From: Aplectana chamaeleonis
Lineage: Eukaryota > Nematoda > Chromadorea > Rhabditida > Cosmocercidae
Length of the DNA stretch: 64,000 nt
Reading direction: 5' to 3'
Assembly (NCBI GenBank): GCA_029168955.1
Contig: JAPDOI010000709.1
Span: 1 to 64,000 of the forward strand
The notes below the pieces were generated by a model that saw only the letters and a program-made list of their open reading frames with translations, ran no database searches and had not been told where the DNA came from. This document shows, piece by piece, positions 32,585 through 43,980 of this stretch (its first letter is position 1; each line of letters starts with the position of its first letter). The translations under genes and the position numbers were made by a program.

Positions 32585-34140
32585 GTTGGTCTCTGCAGGT
32601 CTCTTGTGATAGTATCGATCACGTAAACATATAGAAGGGGAGACAATAGATCCCTGGTGCACGCCAACGGAGATGGGAGACTCGGCCGAAGCTCTAGCAG
32701 CAGCTAGGAGCCGACTTCTTGGATCAGTGTAGAGAACCTTTACCTAGTCTAGGAGCTCCTCTGGGACACCGTGTCGCCGTGGTGCAAACCAGATTACTTC
32801 ATGCGTAACTCGATCAAACGCCTTCTCTAAATCGAGAAAAGCAAGATAGAGCGGCTTCTGTTTCTCGCGGTGTTTCTCAACTAGTCCCACAGTTAGGAAC
32901 AAAGCCACACTGATTGTTCGTGATCTCGATGATTTCACGGATTCGACGATCAATAATGCGCTCAAACACTTCCATGGTGTGAGACAGTAAACGTATTGGA
33001 CGGTAATTCGCACAATCCGCTGGATTGCCTTTCTTCTTCCAAATCGGAATGGTCGTGCTTCGTTGCCAGTCCTTGGACGCTTTTTTTTTCTGCAATGACC
33101 CGGTTGAAGACCTGTGCAAGCCATTCAGTGGAATCCCAGCATCGTGATTTCCACATCTCTGCCGCCAAATTGTCTGGCCCCGTCCCAACGCCATCTTCAC
33201 TTCTTCGATGGTGATGGACCGCGCCGAACCAATCATTGATTTGACTGCCTTCTGCCAAGATTCGCACACAGTCGTAACCGGCGGTAGCTGAACACGTGAA
33301 ATGACGACAGCTTCTCTCTCCTTCAGACGCCACCACTTTATTCAAGGTGGTCCTCACCATTCGTCAATCTTACGTTTCGGCGGTATAATGCCTATCGTGC
33401 AGATCAGCGGTCGATGTTGTGTAGCTACTGTCTCGTACGGCACGACCTTCGCATCTGTGACCATCTTCTCGTCGCGACGCCGAACAAGCGCAAAGTCAAT
33501 TTGTGTCATTATGCTGCCACTGTAATAAGTGACAAGGTGGGACTGGCGCTTTTGAAATTTCGTGTTCACAATGACGAAGTCATGTGAGTCAGCATAGTCG
33601 AGAATGCGTTCGCCATCGGTGTTCCTTGGGCCGTAACCGAACCTTCTGTGGCAACTATAGCCTTGACTCGTTTCTCCGACGTGGCCTTTCATATCACCTG
33701 CAACAACAACAATATTTTCTGATGGCACCTCAGCGGTCTTCTCATCGAGCATCATCCAGAAATAATTTTCCGCTTGCTCAGAACAACCCGCCTGCGGGGC
33801 ATACATTGAGAAGAAATGGACTCGTTTATCTTCACCATCAAACGATCGTCAAATCGATGCACTTCGGCAATCGCGTCACGGAAGCTTTCAGACACGACAA
33901 CGCCGTTCGTGGTCCTAGGGCTGCCATGATACAGAACCTTGAAGCCTCTGCCAATGTCCTTGTACTTACTACCCGAGCATTTCGTCTCTTGCACCGCACA
34001 GAGATCAATACGTATACACTCCAGAGCGACAGCAAGTTCGCTCGAGCGGCCTTACAACGTGCCGACATTCACCGTAGCAACGCGAGTCTTTTCAACGTCA
34101 AAGGACTTACGGACTAGCCTGGTTACCCTCCGATGCCGTC
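32585..34140 (-). pseudogene. RTE-type non-LTR retrotransposon ORF, truncated and frameshifted
   Basis: Relic of the endonuclease/reverse-transcriptase protein of an RTE-clade retrotransposon, read from 34140 down to 32585. The apurinic-like endonuclease appears first: TVNVGTL, a stop, then LCAVQETK (metal-binding E) near 34000-34070. After a frameshift near 33810 come YAPQAGCSEQAENYFW, VVVAGDMKGHVG, TQIDFALVRRRD and YETVATQHRPLIC down to ~33380. Further frameshifts separate EDGVGTGPDNLAAEMWKSR, STTIPIWKKKGNPADCANYR, PIRLLSHTMEVFERIIDRRI, motif A FLDLEKAFDRVTHEVIW (~32800) and motif B SVGVHQGSIVSP (~32650). The catalytic YxDD motif and the C-terminus are missing: the ORF ends where a GGATAAT array begins. 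At least one stop and several frameshifts make it inactive. Confidence 0.9.
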
Positions 34141-34446
34141 CTTGCACCGAAGGTCGATCATTTGAAAATATAAAAGTGATAAGGAGATTTCGACATGATA
34201 TGCACGATAAACCTTACTTCGACCGGCTCAAGATGAGGGAGTCAGGATATAGCTGCACCGAGCTTGCGCCAACCTTCAATTGCGAACGCAGTATCACTAG
34301 GATCCATGCAAACGTTATATCTCCCACGCCGCGATATCAGTGAATACGATTTTCGGCTAGGTTCTCATTCAAAGTTGACGTACAGCCACCTCGTGCCTTG
34401 ATGCCATGGCCTTGAACTACTGCTACTGAAAATCGCTATTAACACT
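34141..34446. other. Unassigned sequence upstream of the RTE relic
   Basis: Could be the 5' untranslated part of the RTE element, but no second copy is present to test this. Confidence 0.35.
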
Positions 34447-34448
34447 TA

Positions 34449-34932
34449 AAGGCAGTGTTCACGATGAAAAAAGTTTTCGAAATTCCACTAGGATTGGGTA
34501 GTGGAGGGACACTCTGTAACGTTAACGTCGAACGCATGAGAACGAGCCAGGAAGAGCCCCAAATGAGCCCGAAGTTGCAACTTCGAGCGCATTGAAAACC
34601 CCAAAAGCGCATCTTACGCCCACCGACGTGAACAAATGAATGCTCGAGATCGTGAGATGAGCGATGATTTTCAATCATTAGCCCCGTCCTTCCCTTCTTT
34701 CTCAGCTTCTCTCCTTACTCTGGTCAGCTCGCTTAGATCGGCTGCAAAAGACGGAAGTTACAAGACTGGGAAAACTCGTCCACCATGTTTCCATAGCTCA
34801 ATCTTTGAGGGACCATACCTGCGTTCACAGAAGGTCTTTTATGTTTGCAGAGACACCATTGGAATCAGCATGGGGCCGTTTTCAAGATAGGCGGAAAAAC
34901 AGAGAAACGATTTTCATCGTGAACACTGCCTT
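34449..34932 (+). repeat. Family B MITE, complete
   Basis: 484 bp from AAGGCAGTGTTCACGATGAA to TTTTCATCGTGAACACTGCC plus TT, flanked by TA on both sides (34447-34448, 34933-34934). Near-identical to the inverted copy at 38767-39254 along its whole length. Confidence 0.93.
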
Positions 34933-35133
34933 TAAGAGACCGAGTGTTCCACGGCCAGTTTCCGTAATGGAACGGCGCGCTCCAAGGCCCATCAATTCAG
35001 TGTGTTTTGAAACTGAATTTTTGTTGTAAAAGAATGCGTCAAAAGAAGATATATGACGCTTCAGAGATTTGGATAACGTAATGGAGAATCGACAGCGAGG
35101 TCTTAAACGACGAAAACCTTAATGTGAAGTTTA

Positions 35134-35560
35134 AAGGCAGTGTTCACTATCCATGGGCATTCGGCCATTGTTTTAGAATGAATGAATAATTCGAATACGG
35201 CCTTTTCGAAAATTCCGAAAAAATGAATACATTCGAATAAGGCATTTCCGAAATTCCCGAATAAATGAATACATTCGAATAATGCCTTTTAAAAAATCCC
35301 GAATAAATGAATACATTCGAATAATGCCTTTTAAAAATCCCGAATAAATGAATACATTCGAATAACGCCTTTTAAAAATCCCGAATAAATGAATACATTC
35401 GAATAAGGCCTTTTCGAAAATCCCGAATAAATGAATACATTCGAATAAGGCCTTTTCGAAAATCCCGAATAAATGAATACATTCGAAAAGTCGGCCAAAC
35501 TATTCGAATAGTCGAATCCTATTCGAATATTCGAATAATATTCGACATTTCGAAACCAAG
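35134..35560. repeat. 41-42-bp ATTCGAAT tandem array beside a MITE end
   Basis: Opens with AAGGCAGTGTTCACTATCCA (a MITE-type terminus after TA 35132-35133). Then come about seven units starting ATTCGAATA at 35231, 35273, 35315, 35356, 35397, 35439 and 35481. Units contain GCCTTTT and CCCGAATAAATGAATACA. The tail 35490-35545 is plain TATTCGAATA words. The other MITE end is not found. Confidence 0.85.
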
Positions 35561-35799
35561 GTTAATATCACCCGGAACTTCGATTTCTAGAAAAAAAAAG
35601 AAACCAGGAGACTGTTTCTATCGTGAAAAGCCTTCAAAACGGGGAACACTAACAAGGAATCTTCTATTAGCCAAAGTGGCCATCCCAGATAAAATGTAAT
35701 TTTGCGGAACGACTCTGAACGTAGGGCCCAATATGCCCCTCACAGCTGCATGGTCACTCTGAAAAAGTTTAATAGGCATTTCCCCTGTTTCCCATACCT
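35561..35799. other. Unassigned sequence
   Basis: No assignment. Confidence 0.35.
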
Positions 35800-36400
35800 A
35801 TTGTAACATCCAAAAACACATACTAATCTTTCGAGAATCCAAAAACGGTCAATCGTGTTCAGCGCTCAACCTGTACACCCTAGGGAAAAGCACTTTCCCG
35901 GAGTTTCCACGAAGTGATACCGTTTCCCAAATGTACCAATCTTCGGTTGAGCGTTTACCTAAATTAATAAGGGGTTCAGAAAGAGTCAAAGAAAAATATC
36001 CCAGATTTGACTTAGGATTTTTCTAGAGGTGGTGGTGGGTGGGGTAGGGGATCTTCGGGGTGTTGATCACGAATCTGAGGTTTATTTGTCAATTTTCAAC
36101 TAAATTCGTTCGAAGCTTCTCACAGGGAGGAAAATTTGAAGGGAAAACGCGACCTTTGACGTTTTCGGGAACGCTACGATGTAGCTCAAATCGTTTCTTT
36201 GATGTTGATTCGGAGTGCTTAACGCGAGCCTGATGCAGTTTATCGATTTTGACAGCCTGCGGTAGATTACGATGGGTATGCGGTAGTTTGGTCAAAGTCT
36301 CGGATTGGACTCAAAATTTCTATGCGGAGGTAATTCGGGGTGCTGAATGAGAATTCTATGCCGATTTTCGAATTATGAAGGCAGGTTTTTCTCCCCAACT
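35800..36400 (-). repeat. Family H dispersed repeat, inverted
   Basis: The reverse complement shares GTTGAGCG, GATTCGTGATCA and GAAGCTTCGAACGAA with the copies at 1545-3620 and 21700-22060. The left-hand continuation (GGTAGATTACGATGGGTATG) is shared with 43490-43980. Confidence 0.65.
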
Positions 36401-36513
36401 GTCATGGCGCCTACCGTAAACAACAGGAAAATCCTCAGAATCCCGGCGCGTGGACCGCATTTTGCTGTTCAGCACCCTTGATTGCCCCCACAGGAAAATC
36501 AAAGATTGGCTTA

Positions 36514-37215
36514 AAGGCAGTGGTCGCGATAAAATATGCTTGTCTTCTTTTTCTCTCTAAACCCTTTTCCGGGTTTAGAGTAGTAGGAACAATTTGAAAA
36601 AATCGCGAAAAAACCGCTGTTTCGGGCCAAATTTGGAGCCTGAACTTTCTTGTCTTTTGATGGTGGACGAGCCCACTCCACATCATCGGCAGCGATGATC
36701 TCTGATATCAAGAAGATCAGCTAACTTGAAATTGAATTTCAATCAATGAACATTATCCTTCGGACTCGTCTAGTCAAAAACATTGACTGAAGTGCTTGCT
36801 TTCATTGATCAACTCTTTTCATTACGTAAATTTAGATTTATTTCTTCCTCTCAATGACGATGATTTTTGACTGTTCGGCATGAGGCTGCGATCTCTTTTT
36901 GCGGCGCTCTGCACGTGTGGACGATGTGGCATCTTTAGGCCCTAAAAACTCTAATTCTAGCCAGTTTTTCACCGAGCTAGCTTCATATCACTGTCCATGT
37001 ACGACTTTCAATTAATCTCGGCATTGACAAAGCTGATATTGACAGTAGTTTTCTGCAGCTTAGAACCGAGTATGGTACAGGTTTATTCGGCTGACGTACT
37101 CGGTTCTAAGCTGCAGAAAACTACTGTCAATAGCTTTATATGTTTTCAGCTGTTTTCTATCTAAGCTGACTTTTATAGTTTTTTAGATAACGTTTTTCAT
37201 CGCGACAACTGCCTT
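36514..37215 (+). repeat. Family C MITE carrying a hairpin insertion
   Basis: Starts AAGGCAGTGGTCGCGATAAA after TA 36512-36513 and ends CGCGACAACTGCCTT before the shared TA 37216-37217. It matches 42480-43022 (GATGGTGGACGAGCCCACTC) except for about 153 extra bases at ~36988-37140 that contain the 35-bp hairpin. Confidence 0.87.
37029..37137. repeat. Perfect 35-bp stem-loop inserted in a C MITE
   Basis: Arms 37038-37072 and 37097-37131 are exact inverses (GCAGCTTAGAACCGAGTA in the inner part) around a 24-nt loop. After a 3-nt bulge the stem resumes with AAAGCT/AGCTTT. Absent from the other C copy, so this is an insertion. Could be a tiny foldback element; transcribed, it would give a long perfect hairpin RNA. 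Confidence 0.88.
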
Positions 37216-37217
37216 TA

Positions 37218-37540
37218 AAGGCAGCAGACACGCTCAAAAATGGTATCGATTTTATGACATAAATCAAAGGTTTGGAGCTGGTCGTATGGGGAACTGACGA
37301 AAAAACGAACGAAAACTGTGTACAAATAGAGGAATAACGGTTATTGTGTTATCAGGTGAAACTGGACGAGTTTTACGGCGCGCGGTTGAAACAGCGAATA
37401 TTAGCAACAAAACGGTTGAGATAGAGAAGCCGATATACTCTTACAGCCTGTACTGGAACGTTAAAGTCGTTGAAAGCATCAAAAACCAGCCGATGGGACC
37501 GTATTAGTGCTATCAATCTGGACGAGTTTGCATTTCTCAG
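37218..37540 (+). repeat. Family D MITE, left half only
   Basis: Begins AAGGCAGCAGACACGCTCAA, sharing TA 37216-37217 with the C element. Near-identical to the left half of 39257-39754, then stops after GGACGAGTTTG and is replaced by GGGTCGCCCGG-type sequence. Confidence 0.88.
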
Positions 37541-37880
37541 AACCTGGTCCCGGGCGACCCGTCGCTGCTCGTCCGGGTCGCCCGAAATGGTGAATTGGGT
37601 CGCGAGAAAATTTGTACATTCTCTGATGTACTCTGGGGATCGTCCCCAACCCGACGGCCGTGGCCACGTCATTAGGGACTAAACACAACGTTGGTTGGCC
37701 GCCGACATGCATCCTCTAGCCCCGCCCCTTTGGGAGGGACTTGGTAGGGTATTCGTCCCTCCTTTGCTGGATGTGTTCAATCGATTGCGGGGGAGCGTCC
37801 CCAAACCTACGGGTTCACTCAAATGCCCAGCGAACACAGGGGAGCATCCCAAACTGACACGTGGACCAATCATGTGGATC
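37541..37880. repeat. GGGTCGCCCGG and GGGGATCGTCCCC short-word arrays
   Basis: CCCGGGCGACCCG and CCGGGTCGCCCG lie at ~37548-37582. Then GGGGATCGTCCCCAACCC, GGGGGAGCGTCCCCAAACC and GGGGAGCATCCCAAAC lie at ~37636, 37790 and 37841. The same two word families recur together at 51965-52250. Confidence 0.6.
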
Positions 37881-38555
37881 GCCGAAACATCGATTGCAAT
37901 TCTTCATTTCTTCTTTTGATGGTTGCTCATTTTTGTTTTTGTTTTGGAATTGAAAACTTTTGAACTTCTTGCTGGACCATTTTATGCTCTTGAAGTTTTA
38001 TTGGAAATCACGCAGAGCTTGTCGTCTGATATGAAATTTAGCTTATTCTTTCAATCAGCAATTTTTAAGGAAACCATTGATGGTCAAAAAACAAACAGTG
38101 GCAACCGATTTCTACAGTATTAATCTAGAGCACAAAAGGACTGAAACAATCTATCAGGTAATATTTTAAATTTTTTTCGACTCATGTTGCACTGGGGCAC
38201 TCTCGTCGCAATGATGGCTGTCTTATCACTGTATTTTCGCGGTAAATCCGCGGCAAAAACGCGACACACTTCTTATCATAATTTTTTTTCGTTCTTCGGT
38301 AGTTTTTCGGCAGCCACTGGGTAGTTCTACGGTGATTTCGCGTTATGTTCGCAGTAGTTCCCAACCTAGCGATGGTTTTGCGTGAAAAAGGACGGTCGCT
38401 ACGGTCGCTTTACGCCTACACCGACCGCGTGGGCGAACGGACTCATTCGAACTAACTGCACATTTTTCATGCTGCGTTATCTGAGTTTCCCACTCGAAAA
38501 ACAAAGGGCTGGCTGACAAATGTGGCAGCAACCACGAGGAAACGACGAAAAACTC
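37881..38555. other. Unassigned sequence
   Basis: About 38220-38360 has loose TTCGGTAGTTTTTCGG words. Otherwise nothing recognised. Confidence 0.4.
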
Positions 38556-38763
38556 ATTAAAACGCCTCATTTCAGTGAAAGAATTGTCTGGCCTGGACTA
38601 GTTGTCCGGTAGGATGAATAAGTTCTCGGCGGTCGCGATCGCTGAATGGAGGTGAAGGACTATATTATGCAAAACAGCATTAGGTAGGGTCCAAAGGTTA
38701 GAATGGAACAACAAAGCTGTGAAGTTTTTGAAAGAACTCCTTCGTCCCCACAAGCAGTTCCAC
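38556..38763 (+). repeat. Internal fragment of family A MITE
   Basis: Matches the middle of A (CCTGGACTAGTTGTCCGGT, AGGGTCCAAAGG, CCACAAGCAGTTCC) and stops where the next B element begins. Confidence 0.7.
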
Positions 38764-38766
38764 TTA

Positions 38767-39254
38767 AAGGCAGTGTTCACGATGAAAATCGTTTTTCTGT
38801 TTTTCCGCCTATCTTGAAAACGGCCCCATGCGGATTCCAATGGTGTCCCTGAAATCATACAAGACCTTCTGTGAACGCAGGTATGGTCCCTTAAAGATTG
38901 AGCTATGGAAACATGGTGGACGAGTTGTCCGAGGCTTGTAACTTCCGTCTTTTGCAGCCGATCTATGCGAGCTGACCTGACTAAAGAGAGAAGCTGAGAA
39001 TGAAGGGAAGAACGGGGCTAATGATTGGAAATCATCGCTCATCTCACGATCTCGAGCATTCACTTGTTCACGTCGGTGGGCGTGTGATGCGCTTTTGGGG
39101 TTTTCAATGCGCTCGAAGTTGCAACTTCGGGCTCTTTTGGGGCTCTTCCTGGCTCGTTTTCATGCGTTCTTTCGACGTTAGCGTTACAGAGTGTCCCTCC
39201 ACTACCCAATCCTAGTGGAATTTCGAAAACTTTTTTCATCGTGAACACTGCCTT
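38767..39254 (-). repeat. Family B MITE, complete, inverted
   Basis: 488 bp between TA 38765-38766 and TA 39255-39256. Nearly identical to the reverse complement of 34449-34932, suggesting recent spread. Confidence 0.93.
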
Positions 39255-39256
39255 TA

Positions 39257-39754
39257 AAGGCAGCAGACACGCTCAAAAATGGTATCGATTTTATGACATA
39301 AATCAAAGGTTTGGAGTTGGTTGTATTGGGAACTGACGAAAAAACGAACGAAAACTGTGCGCGAATAGAGGAATAACGGTTATTTTGTTATCGGGTGAAA
39401 GTGGACGAGTTTTACCGCGCGCGGTTGAAACAGCAAATATTAGCAACAAAACGGTTAAGATGGAGAAGCCGATATACTCCTACAGCGTGTACTGAAACGT
39501 TCACCTCGTTGGAAGCATCAAAAACCAGCCAAAGTGACCGTATCAGTACTATCAATCTGAACGAGTTTGTTTTTTGGGGCGGGGTTGCCGAAGCTCAGAC
39601 GCGGGGTTGCAGAAATTTTTCGATTTGCGTTGCTGAAATTTGGTAGTTTTGACTCATTTTTGACGCTTCCAACGGCGTGAGCATTCTACCAGGAGCCGTA
39701 CGACCCCAGTAACGTAGTTAACCAGGCAATTTTTTCGAGCGTGTCTGCTGCCTT
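39257..39754 (+). repeat. Family D MITE, complete
   Basis: 498 bp with matched ends AAGGCAGCAGACACGCTC and GAGCGTGTCTGCTGCCTT. TA 39255-39256 is shared with B and TA 39755-39756 with the next A. The middle holds GGGGCGGGGTTGC. Confidence 0.93.
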
Positions 39755-39756
39755 TA

Positions 39757-40235
39757 GAGGCAATGTTCACGATGATTTTCATGCCTGAGTTTTTAAAATA
39801 AAACAATGCGTTGGCCTCCAAGTCTTACCAAAATTACGAAGAAACTTCGAGAAACGCACTTAAACGTCGTATTTCAGTGACATTATTCTCTGGGCTGGAC
39901 TAGTTGTCTGGTTGGATGAACATGTTCATGGTGGTTGTCACCGGTGGAAAAATTGGGTCAATCGAAAATAGAAGATGCACAGCAGGATTAGTTAGGGCTC
40001 TAAGGAAAGAACGGAGCAACAGATAGTAGAGAATTGCAAAGGACGTGTCCACAAAAGGTTTCATTGTCACAACAAACACTTCCTGTGATACTTAAGAGGC
40101 GGAGTGATACTTGAGCATTCCGTGTACTTCTGGTGCGCTTTTCTCAATTTCTACACCATTTTAGTTCTGCCCGGGGGCCGCTTAATCAATATAGGGAATA
40201 ATCTCGAAATTGCAAATTATCGTGAACACTGCTCT
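39757..40235 (+). repeat. Family A MITE, complete
   Basis: 479 bp starting GAGGCAATGTTCACGATGAT and ending ATCGTGAACACTGCTCT. Shares TA with D on the left and with a B fragment on the right (40236-40237). Confidence 0.92.
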
Positions 40236-40237
40236 TA

Positions 40238-40328
40238 GGCAGTGTTCACGGTAAATACGTTTTTCTGTTTTTTTTTCGGCCTATCTTGAAAATTCTGTGA
40301 ACGGAGTTATGGTCCCTCAAAAATTGAG
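40238..40328 (+). repeat. Terminal fragment of a B/F-type MITE
   Basis: GGCAGTGTTCACGGTAAATA then CGTTTTTCTGTTTTTTTTCG and GGAGTTATGGTCCCTCAAAA, i.e. an inverted B right end with an internal deletion. Confidence 0.75.
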
Positions 40329-40332
40329 TTAA

Positions 40333-40817
40333 AGTCACTGTTCGCGATAAACTTCATCCTCGAACTTTCCATGACCAACGCTTCTCGTGGCTCTCAGAAG
40401 CAGAACAGCGTCGAAAAACGGGATGAAAAGCTACCCAGGAGCCGCAAAACGGCTTAGAAAAGTGGGCAACCCCTCCGCCTGGGCAAGTCCCGCCCCTTTC
40501 TGCCCCTCGACGTGAACAAAAGAACACTCAAAATCGTGAGTTGAGCGATGGTTTCCGATCGCAAACCCCGTTCTTCCCTTCATTCTCAACTTCTCTCTTT
40601 ACTCAGGTCAGCTCGCATACATAGGCTGCAAAAGAAGGAAGTTACAAGCCTCGGACAACTCCAATCCACCATTTTCCCTAGCTCAATTTTTGAGGGACCA
40701 TAACTCCATTCCCAGAAGGTCTTGTATGATTCCAGAAGCATCATTGGAATCAGAATGGGACCGGTTTCAGGATAGGCAAAGAAACAGAAAAGCGATTCTC
40801 ATCACGAACAGTGTCTT
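40333..40817 (+). repeat. Family B MITE, diverged left half
   Basis: 485 bp from AAGTCACTGTTCGCGATAAA to ATCACGAACAGTGTCTT, both ends TA-flanked. The changed terminal bases (GTCACTG / CAGTGTC) keep the two ends nearly complementary. Confidence 0.85.
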
Positions 40818-40821
40818 TAAG

Positions 40822-41149
40822 GAAGCATGTTGGACAAGTTGTCCGAGAATTGTAACTTCCGCCTTTTGCGGCCGATGTATGCAAGCTGACCCGAGTAAAG
40901 AGAGAAGATGAGAATAAAGGGATGAACGGGCCTATTGATTTGGAAACCATTGCTCATCTCACGATCTCGAGTCTTCATTTGGTCACGTCGAAGGGCGGGC
41001 ATTGCGCTCAAAGTGGCAACTTCGGACTCTTTTGGGACTCTTCCTGGCTCGTTTTCAAGCGTACTTTCGACGTCACCGTTACAGTGCGCCCCTCCACGAC
41101 CCATTCCTAGTGGAGACGGAAACATTTTTTTTTCCGTGAACACTGCCTT
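40822..41149 (-). repeat. Family B MITE, inverted, truncated
   Basis: From GGACAAGTTGTCCGAG to GTGAACACTGCCTT. Lacks about 155 bp of the right half of B. Confidence 0.85.
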
Positions 41150-41151
41150 TC

Positions 41152-41500
41152 AAGTACGGAGGCGCAGTCAGGTTACAGTGCATGGCAGTGGAAAAAGCCT
41201 GTTGTGTGTTTGCGTAGTTGCGCTAAACATACTGCACGCTGATTCATAATCGACGGTGAAGTTTTCCTCTAAATTCTGAAGAAAAGCATCTGGAACGTTG
41301 GAAAACGCTGAGTCCCCTCTCCCGCCACACATTATCAATACATCTGAAGTCTTTGTCATACTCTGCCAATTCGAGATTTCGTGCTTCGGGAAGCGGCCTG
41401 TTACGCCCTCTTTTATCATAAGCTAGGAAATCAATCATTAGCGCCGTCATCGAAGCTTATCCGCGCAAAGGGTGAATTTGACGCGAGTCACAGTGACCTA
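41152..41500. other. Unassigned sequence
   Basis: No assignment. Confidence 0.35.
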
Positions 41501-41501
41501 T

Positions 41502-41630
41502 CATCAGGGTTGTGCGGGACTGTTCCGTTTCGGATTCCGTTTCCGTATTTCCGGTGTTTTTGAGCTTTTCCGTTCCACTTCCGTTTCCGACTTATTGGGT
41601 TCGGAAACGGAAGAAAATAGTGCTGCGTGG
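41502..41630. repeat. CCGTTTCCG short-word array
   Basis: Leader CAGGGTTGTGCGGGACTG followed by repeated TTCCGTTTCGGATTCCG and CGGAAACGGAA words. Both orientations occur. Confidence 0.7.
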
Positions 41631-41639
41631 GTAATAGAA

Positions 41640-41710
41640 ACGTCACGACGTCAAAGAAAGTGTGCAGGACCCCAGTGGGAGTGTTCAGGGCTTCAAAGAA
41701 AGTGTAGAAT
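41640..41710 (+). repeat. Remnant of the 42-bp minisatellite
   Basis: GACGTCAAAGAAAGTGTGCA...GGCTTCAAAGAAAGTGTAGA: about 1.5 units, same strand as 16141-16527. Confidence 0.65.
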
Positions 41711-42479
41711 TTAGAAACAAAACGAAATATAAACAACTGTTTCATCCCAAATCGTAACCTTTCTGTAGCGATGAAAACAGAGGAAAACGTGTTCCGTGAG
41801 AAGCATGCGACGCGTTTCAAGGAGAGCGCAGAACTCTGAAGACTTTCCATGTCAATTTAGGGAATATTGCAGCACCTTCACTGTTCCTCACTCACTACAA
41901 CCGCTCAGTCATTTCGATCTACTTCCATAAATCAGTTTTATATACTCTGAAAGTCTGAGTTTATCAAAATCTGCTTATTGAAAGATAATCATCCACGTAC
42001 ATATTTCGTTTATTGAGAACGAGGACATGGTGTTGCTTAACTAGGGGAACATCACCTGCGTTTTCCTTATCACGAGAGATGATAAAGTGAGAAAATACCC
42101 ATGCGTACTTCAAAAATGGAAAAATGGATGTTTTGCTTCTTGATCTCACATTTCCTTACCCGACGCCCTACTGTGAGTCCCCAGCAGCCTGCTCCGTTTA
42201 GGAGAGTTCATACGGGCAGCAAACTTCGGGTAGACGGTTGTCAGTCAGCACCGTTTTGACAAACTATTCTACCTCAAGAAGTTTGCGCATGTAAAAGTTT
42301 TCTTGAGCAAAAACTCCGGTAGGGCTCGCTAGTCCATGCTTAATACAACTTCCATAGCCGGTAAGCAGGCAATAAGCGCCATATATCTCATTTTGGCATA
42401 GTCGTTTACAACAAAAATTCTGTTTAAAAACTCACCGATTTAATTGGCCGTGGAGCGCGCGGTCTCTTAAAGGCAGTGG
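41711..42479. other. Unassigned sequence
   Basis: No assignment. Confidence 0.4.
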
Positions 42480-43022
42480 TCGCGATCAAATATGCTTGTC
42501 GTCTTTTTCTCTCTAAACCCTTTTATGGGTCTCGAGTAGTATGACCTATGAGAAAAAAACTGCGAAAAAAACACTGTTTTGGTGCAAATTTGAAGCCTAA
42601 ACTTTATTGTCTTTTGATGGTGGACGAGCCCACTCCACATCATCGGCATCGATGACCTCTTATATCAAGAACATCAGCTGGCTTGAAATTGAATTTCAAT
42701 CAATGAACCTTCGGATTTATGTACACATCTAGTCAACAACATTGACTGGAGTGGTTTCTTACATTGCCCAACTGTTTTTTTTAGGTAAATTTGCATTTAT
42801 TTCTCCCTCTGAATGTCGAAGATTTTTGACATCTCGGCATGAGACTGCGATCTTTTTCGTCATCGCTGTGCACGTGTGCACGAACTAGCATCTTTGGGCC
42901 TTAGAAACTCTAAATCTAGCCCGTTTTTCACCGCTCTACCTTCATAGTTTTTCAGCTGTTTTTGATCTAAGCTGATTTTTGTAGTTTTTTTCGATAATGT
43001 TTTTCATCGTGACCACTGCCTT
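42480..43022 (+). repeat. Family C MITE, complete
   Basis: 543 bp from AAGGCAGTGGTCGCGATCAA to CATCGTGACCACTGCCTT, TA on both sides. The right TA (43023-43024) is shared with the next element. Confidence 0.9.
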
Positions 43023-43024
43023 TA

Positions 43025-43485
43025 AAGGCATCGTACGCGTAGAAAACCGTATATTATTTTTCCATGTTTTTGTGTACCTTGGCCCCTCTAGTGAACGAAA
43101 ATGTCGAAGAGGCCCATGAAAAACCTTCATTTGTAAAGAAAAGTCAATCGTCACACATTGTAAATACGAATTTGAATTTCGCGCCAAAATCATTTTTGAA
43201 GTTTTTCTGTTTTTGGAGGCCTCGTCACTCTCATTTTCGGAGTTTTTCTGCATGTGGAGTTCGTGCCGTAACTATTTTTCATGTTGTCTTACGGTCGCAC
43301 CAACATTCTAGGAAAAAGTGCTAGATGACTGGTGAGAATTGGTGGCGGAACCTAATCTTTGACGCCTTCCAACCCCATTGCCCAACGTTTTTGACGCGCC
43401 AAAGTTTACCAGTGTGGTCTACCGGGCTCAATCATGAAACTGAGCCGGAAAAATGAAAACTGATTTCCAGCGCGAACGATGCTTT
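43025..43485 (+). repeat. Family G-like MITE (CATCGT ends)
   Basis: 461 bp from AAGGCATCGTACGCGTAGAA to CAGCGCGAACGATGCTTT. The terminal words differ from family A but match each other. Confidence 0.8.
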
Positions 43486-43489
43486 TAAG

Positions 43490-43980
43490 TGTTAACACGA
43501 ATCTGCAACCGGTTTGTCGATTTTCGATAGATTACGATAGATTACGGTGGGTATACGTTAGCTCGGTCAATCACATTGGGCTCAAATGTTCACTGTGGGC
43601 GGTATTCGGTACGCTGAACACAAATTTGAGCTCCATTTTTCGATTTACGAAATTTTAAGGTAAGTAACGCCAGTTAAACGGCATTTTAGCTACTGTAACC
43701 TACCGTAACCCCAAGTCAGGCGAGGAACAGACCCCAGATTCCGGTTCAGCGCCCTAAATAACACCCAGATTCAAGTTTTGAGCCGAATCCAAGAACTTTT
43801 TCTGAACACCGCAAAAGTTCACGGATGGGTACCCTCATCTCTCTGTAGCGCAATGAAAATGCTCTTTTTGGAATCCTCGCTGCCATTTAGGGATTTTCAA
43901 GCACGGATCATATGCTTTCCAAATCTCCACGGGATGTTTAAAGCAGTCCCTAGTCAGCGTGTGTTCAATCCATAATTCTG
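43490..43980 (-). repeat. Family H-related repeat
   Basis: Shares GATTACGGTGGGTATACG, CGGTCAA and a GCTGAACACAAATTTGAG block with the H copies, mainly with 36.2-36.4 kb. Confidence 0.55.

Noticed and set aside
33584..34117. 177-codon plus-strand frame
   Set aside because: Antisense to the RTE endonuclease, whose motifs read clearly on the minus strand.
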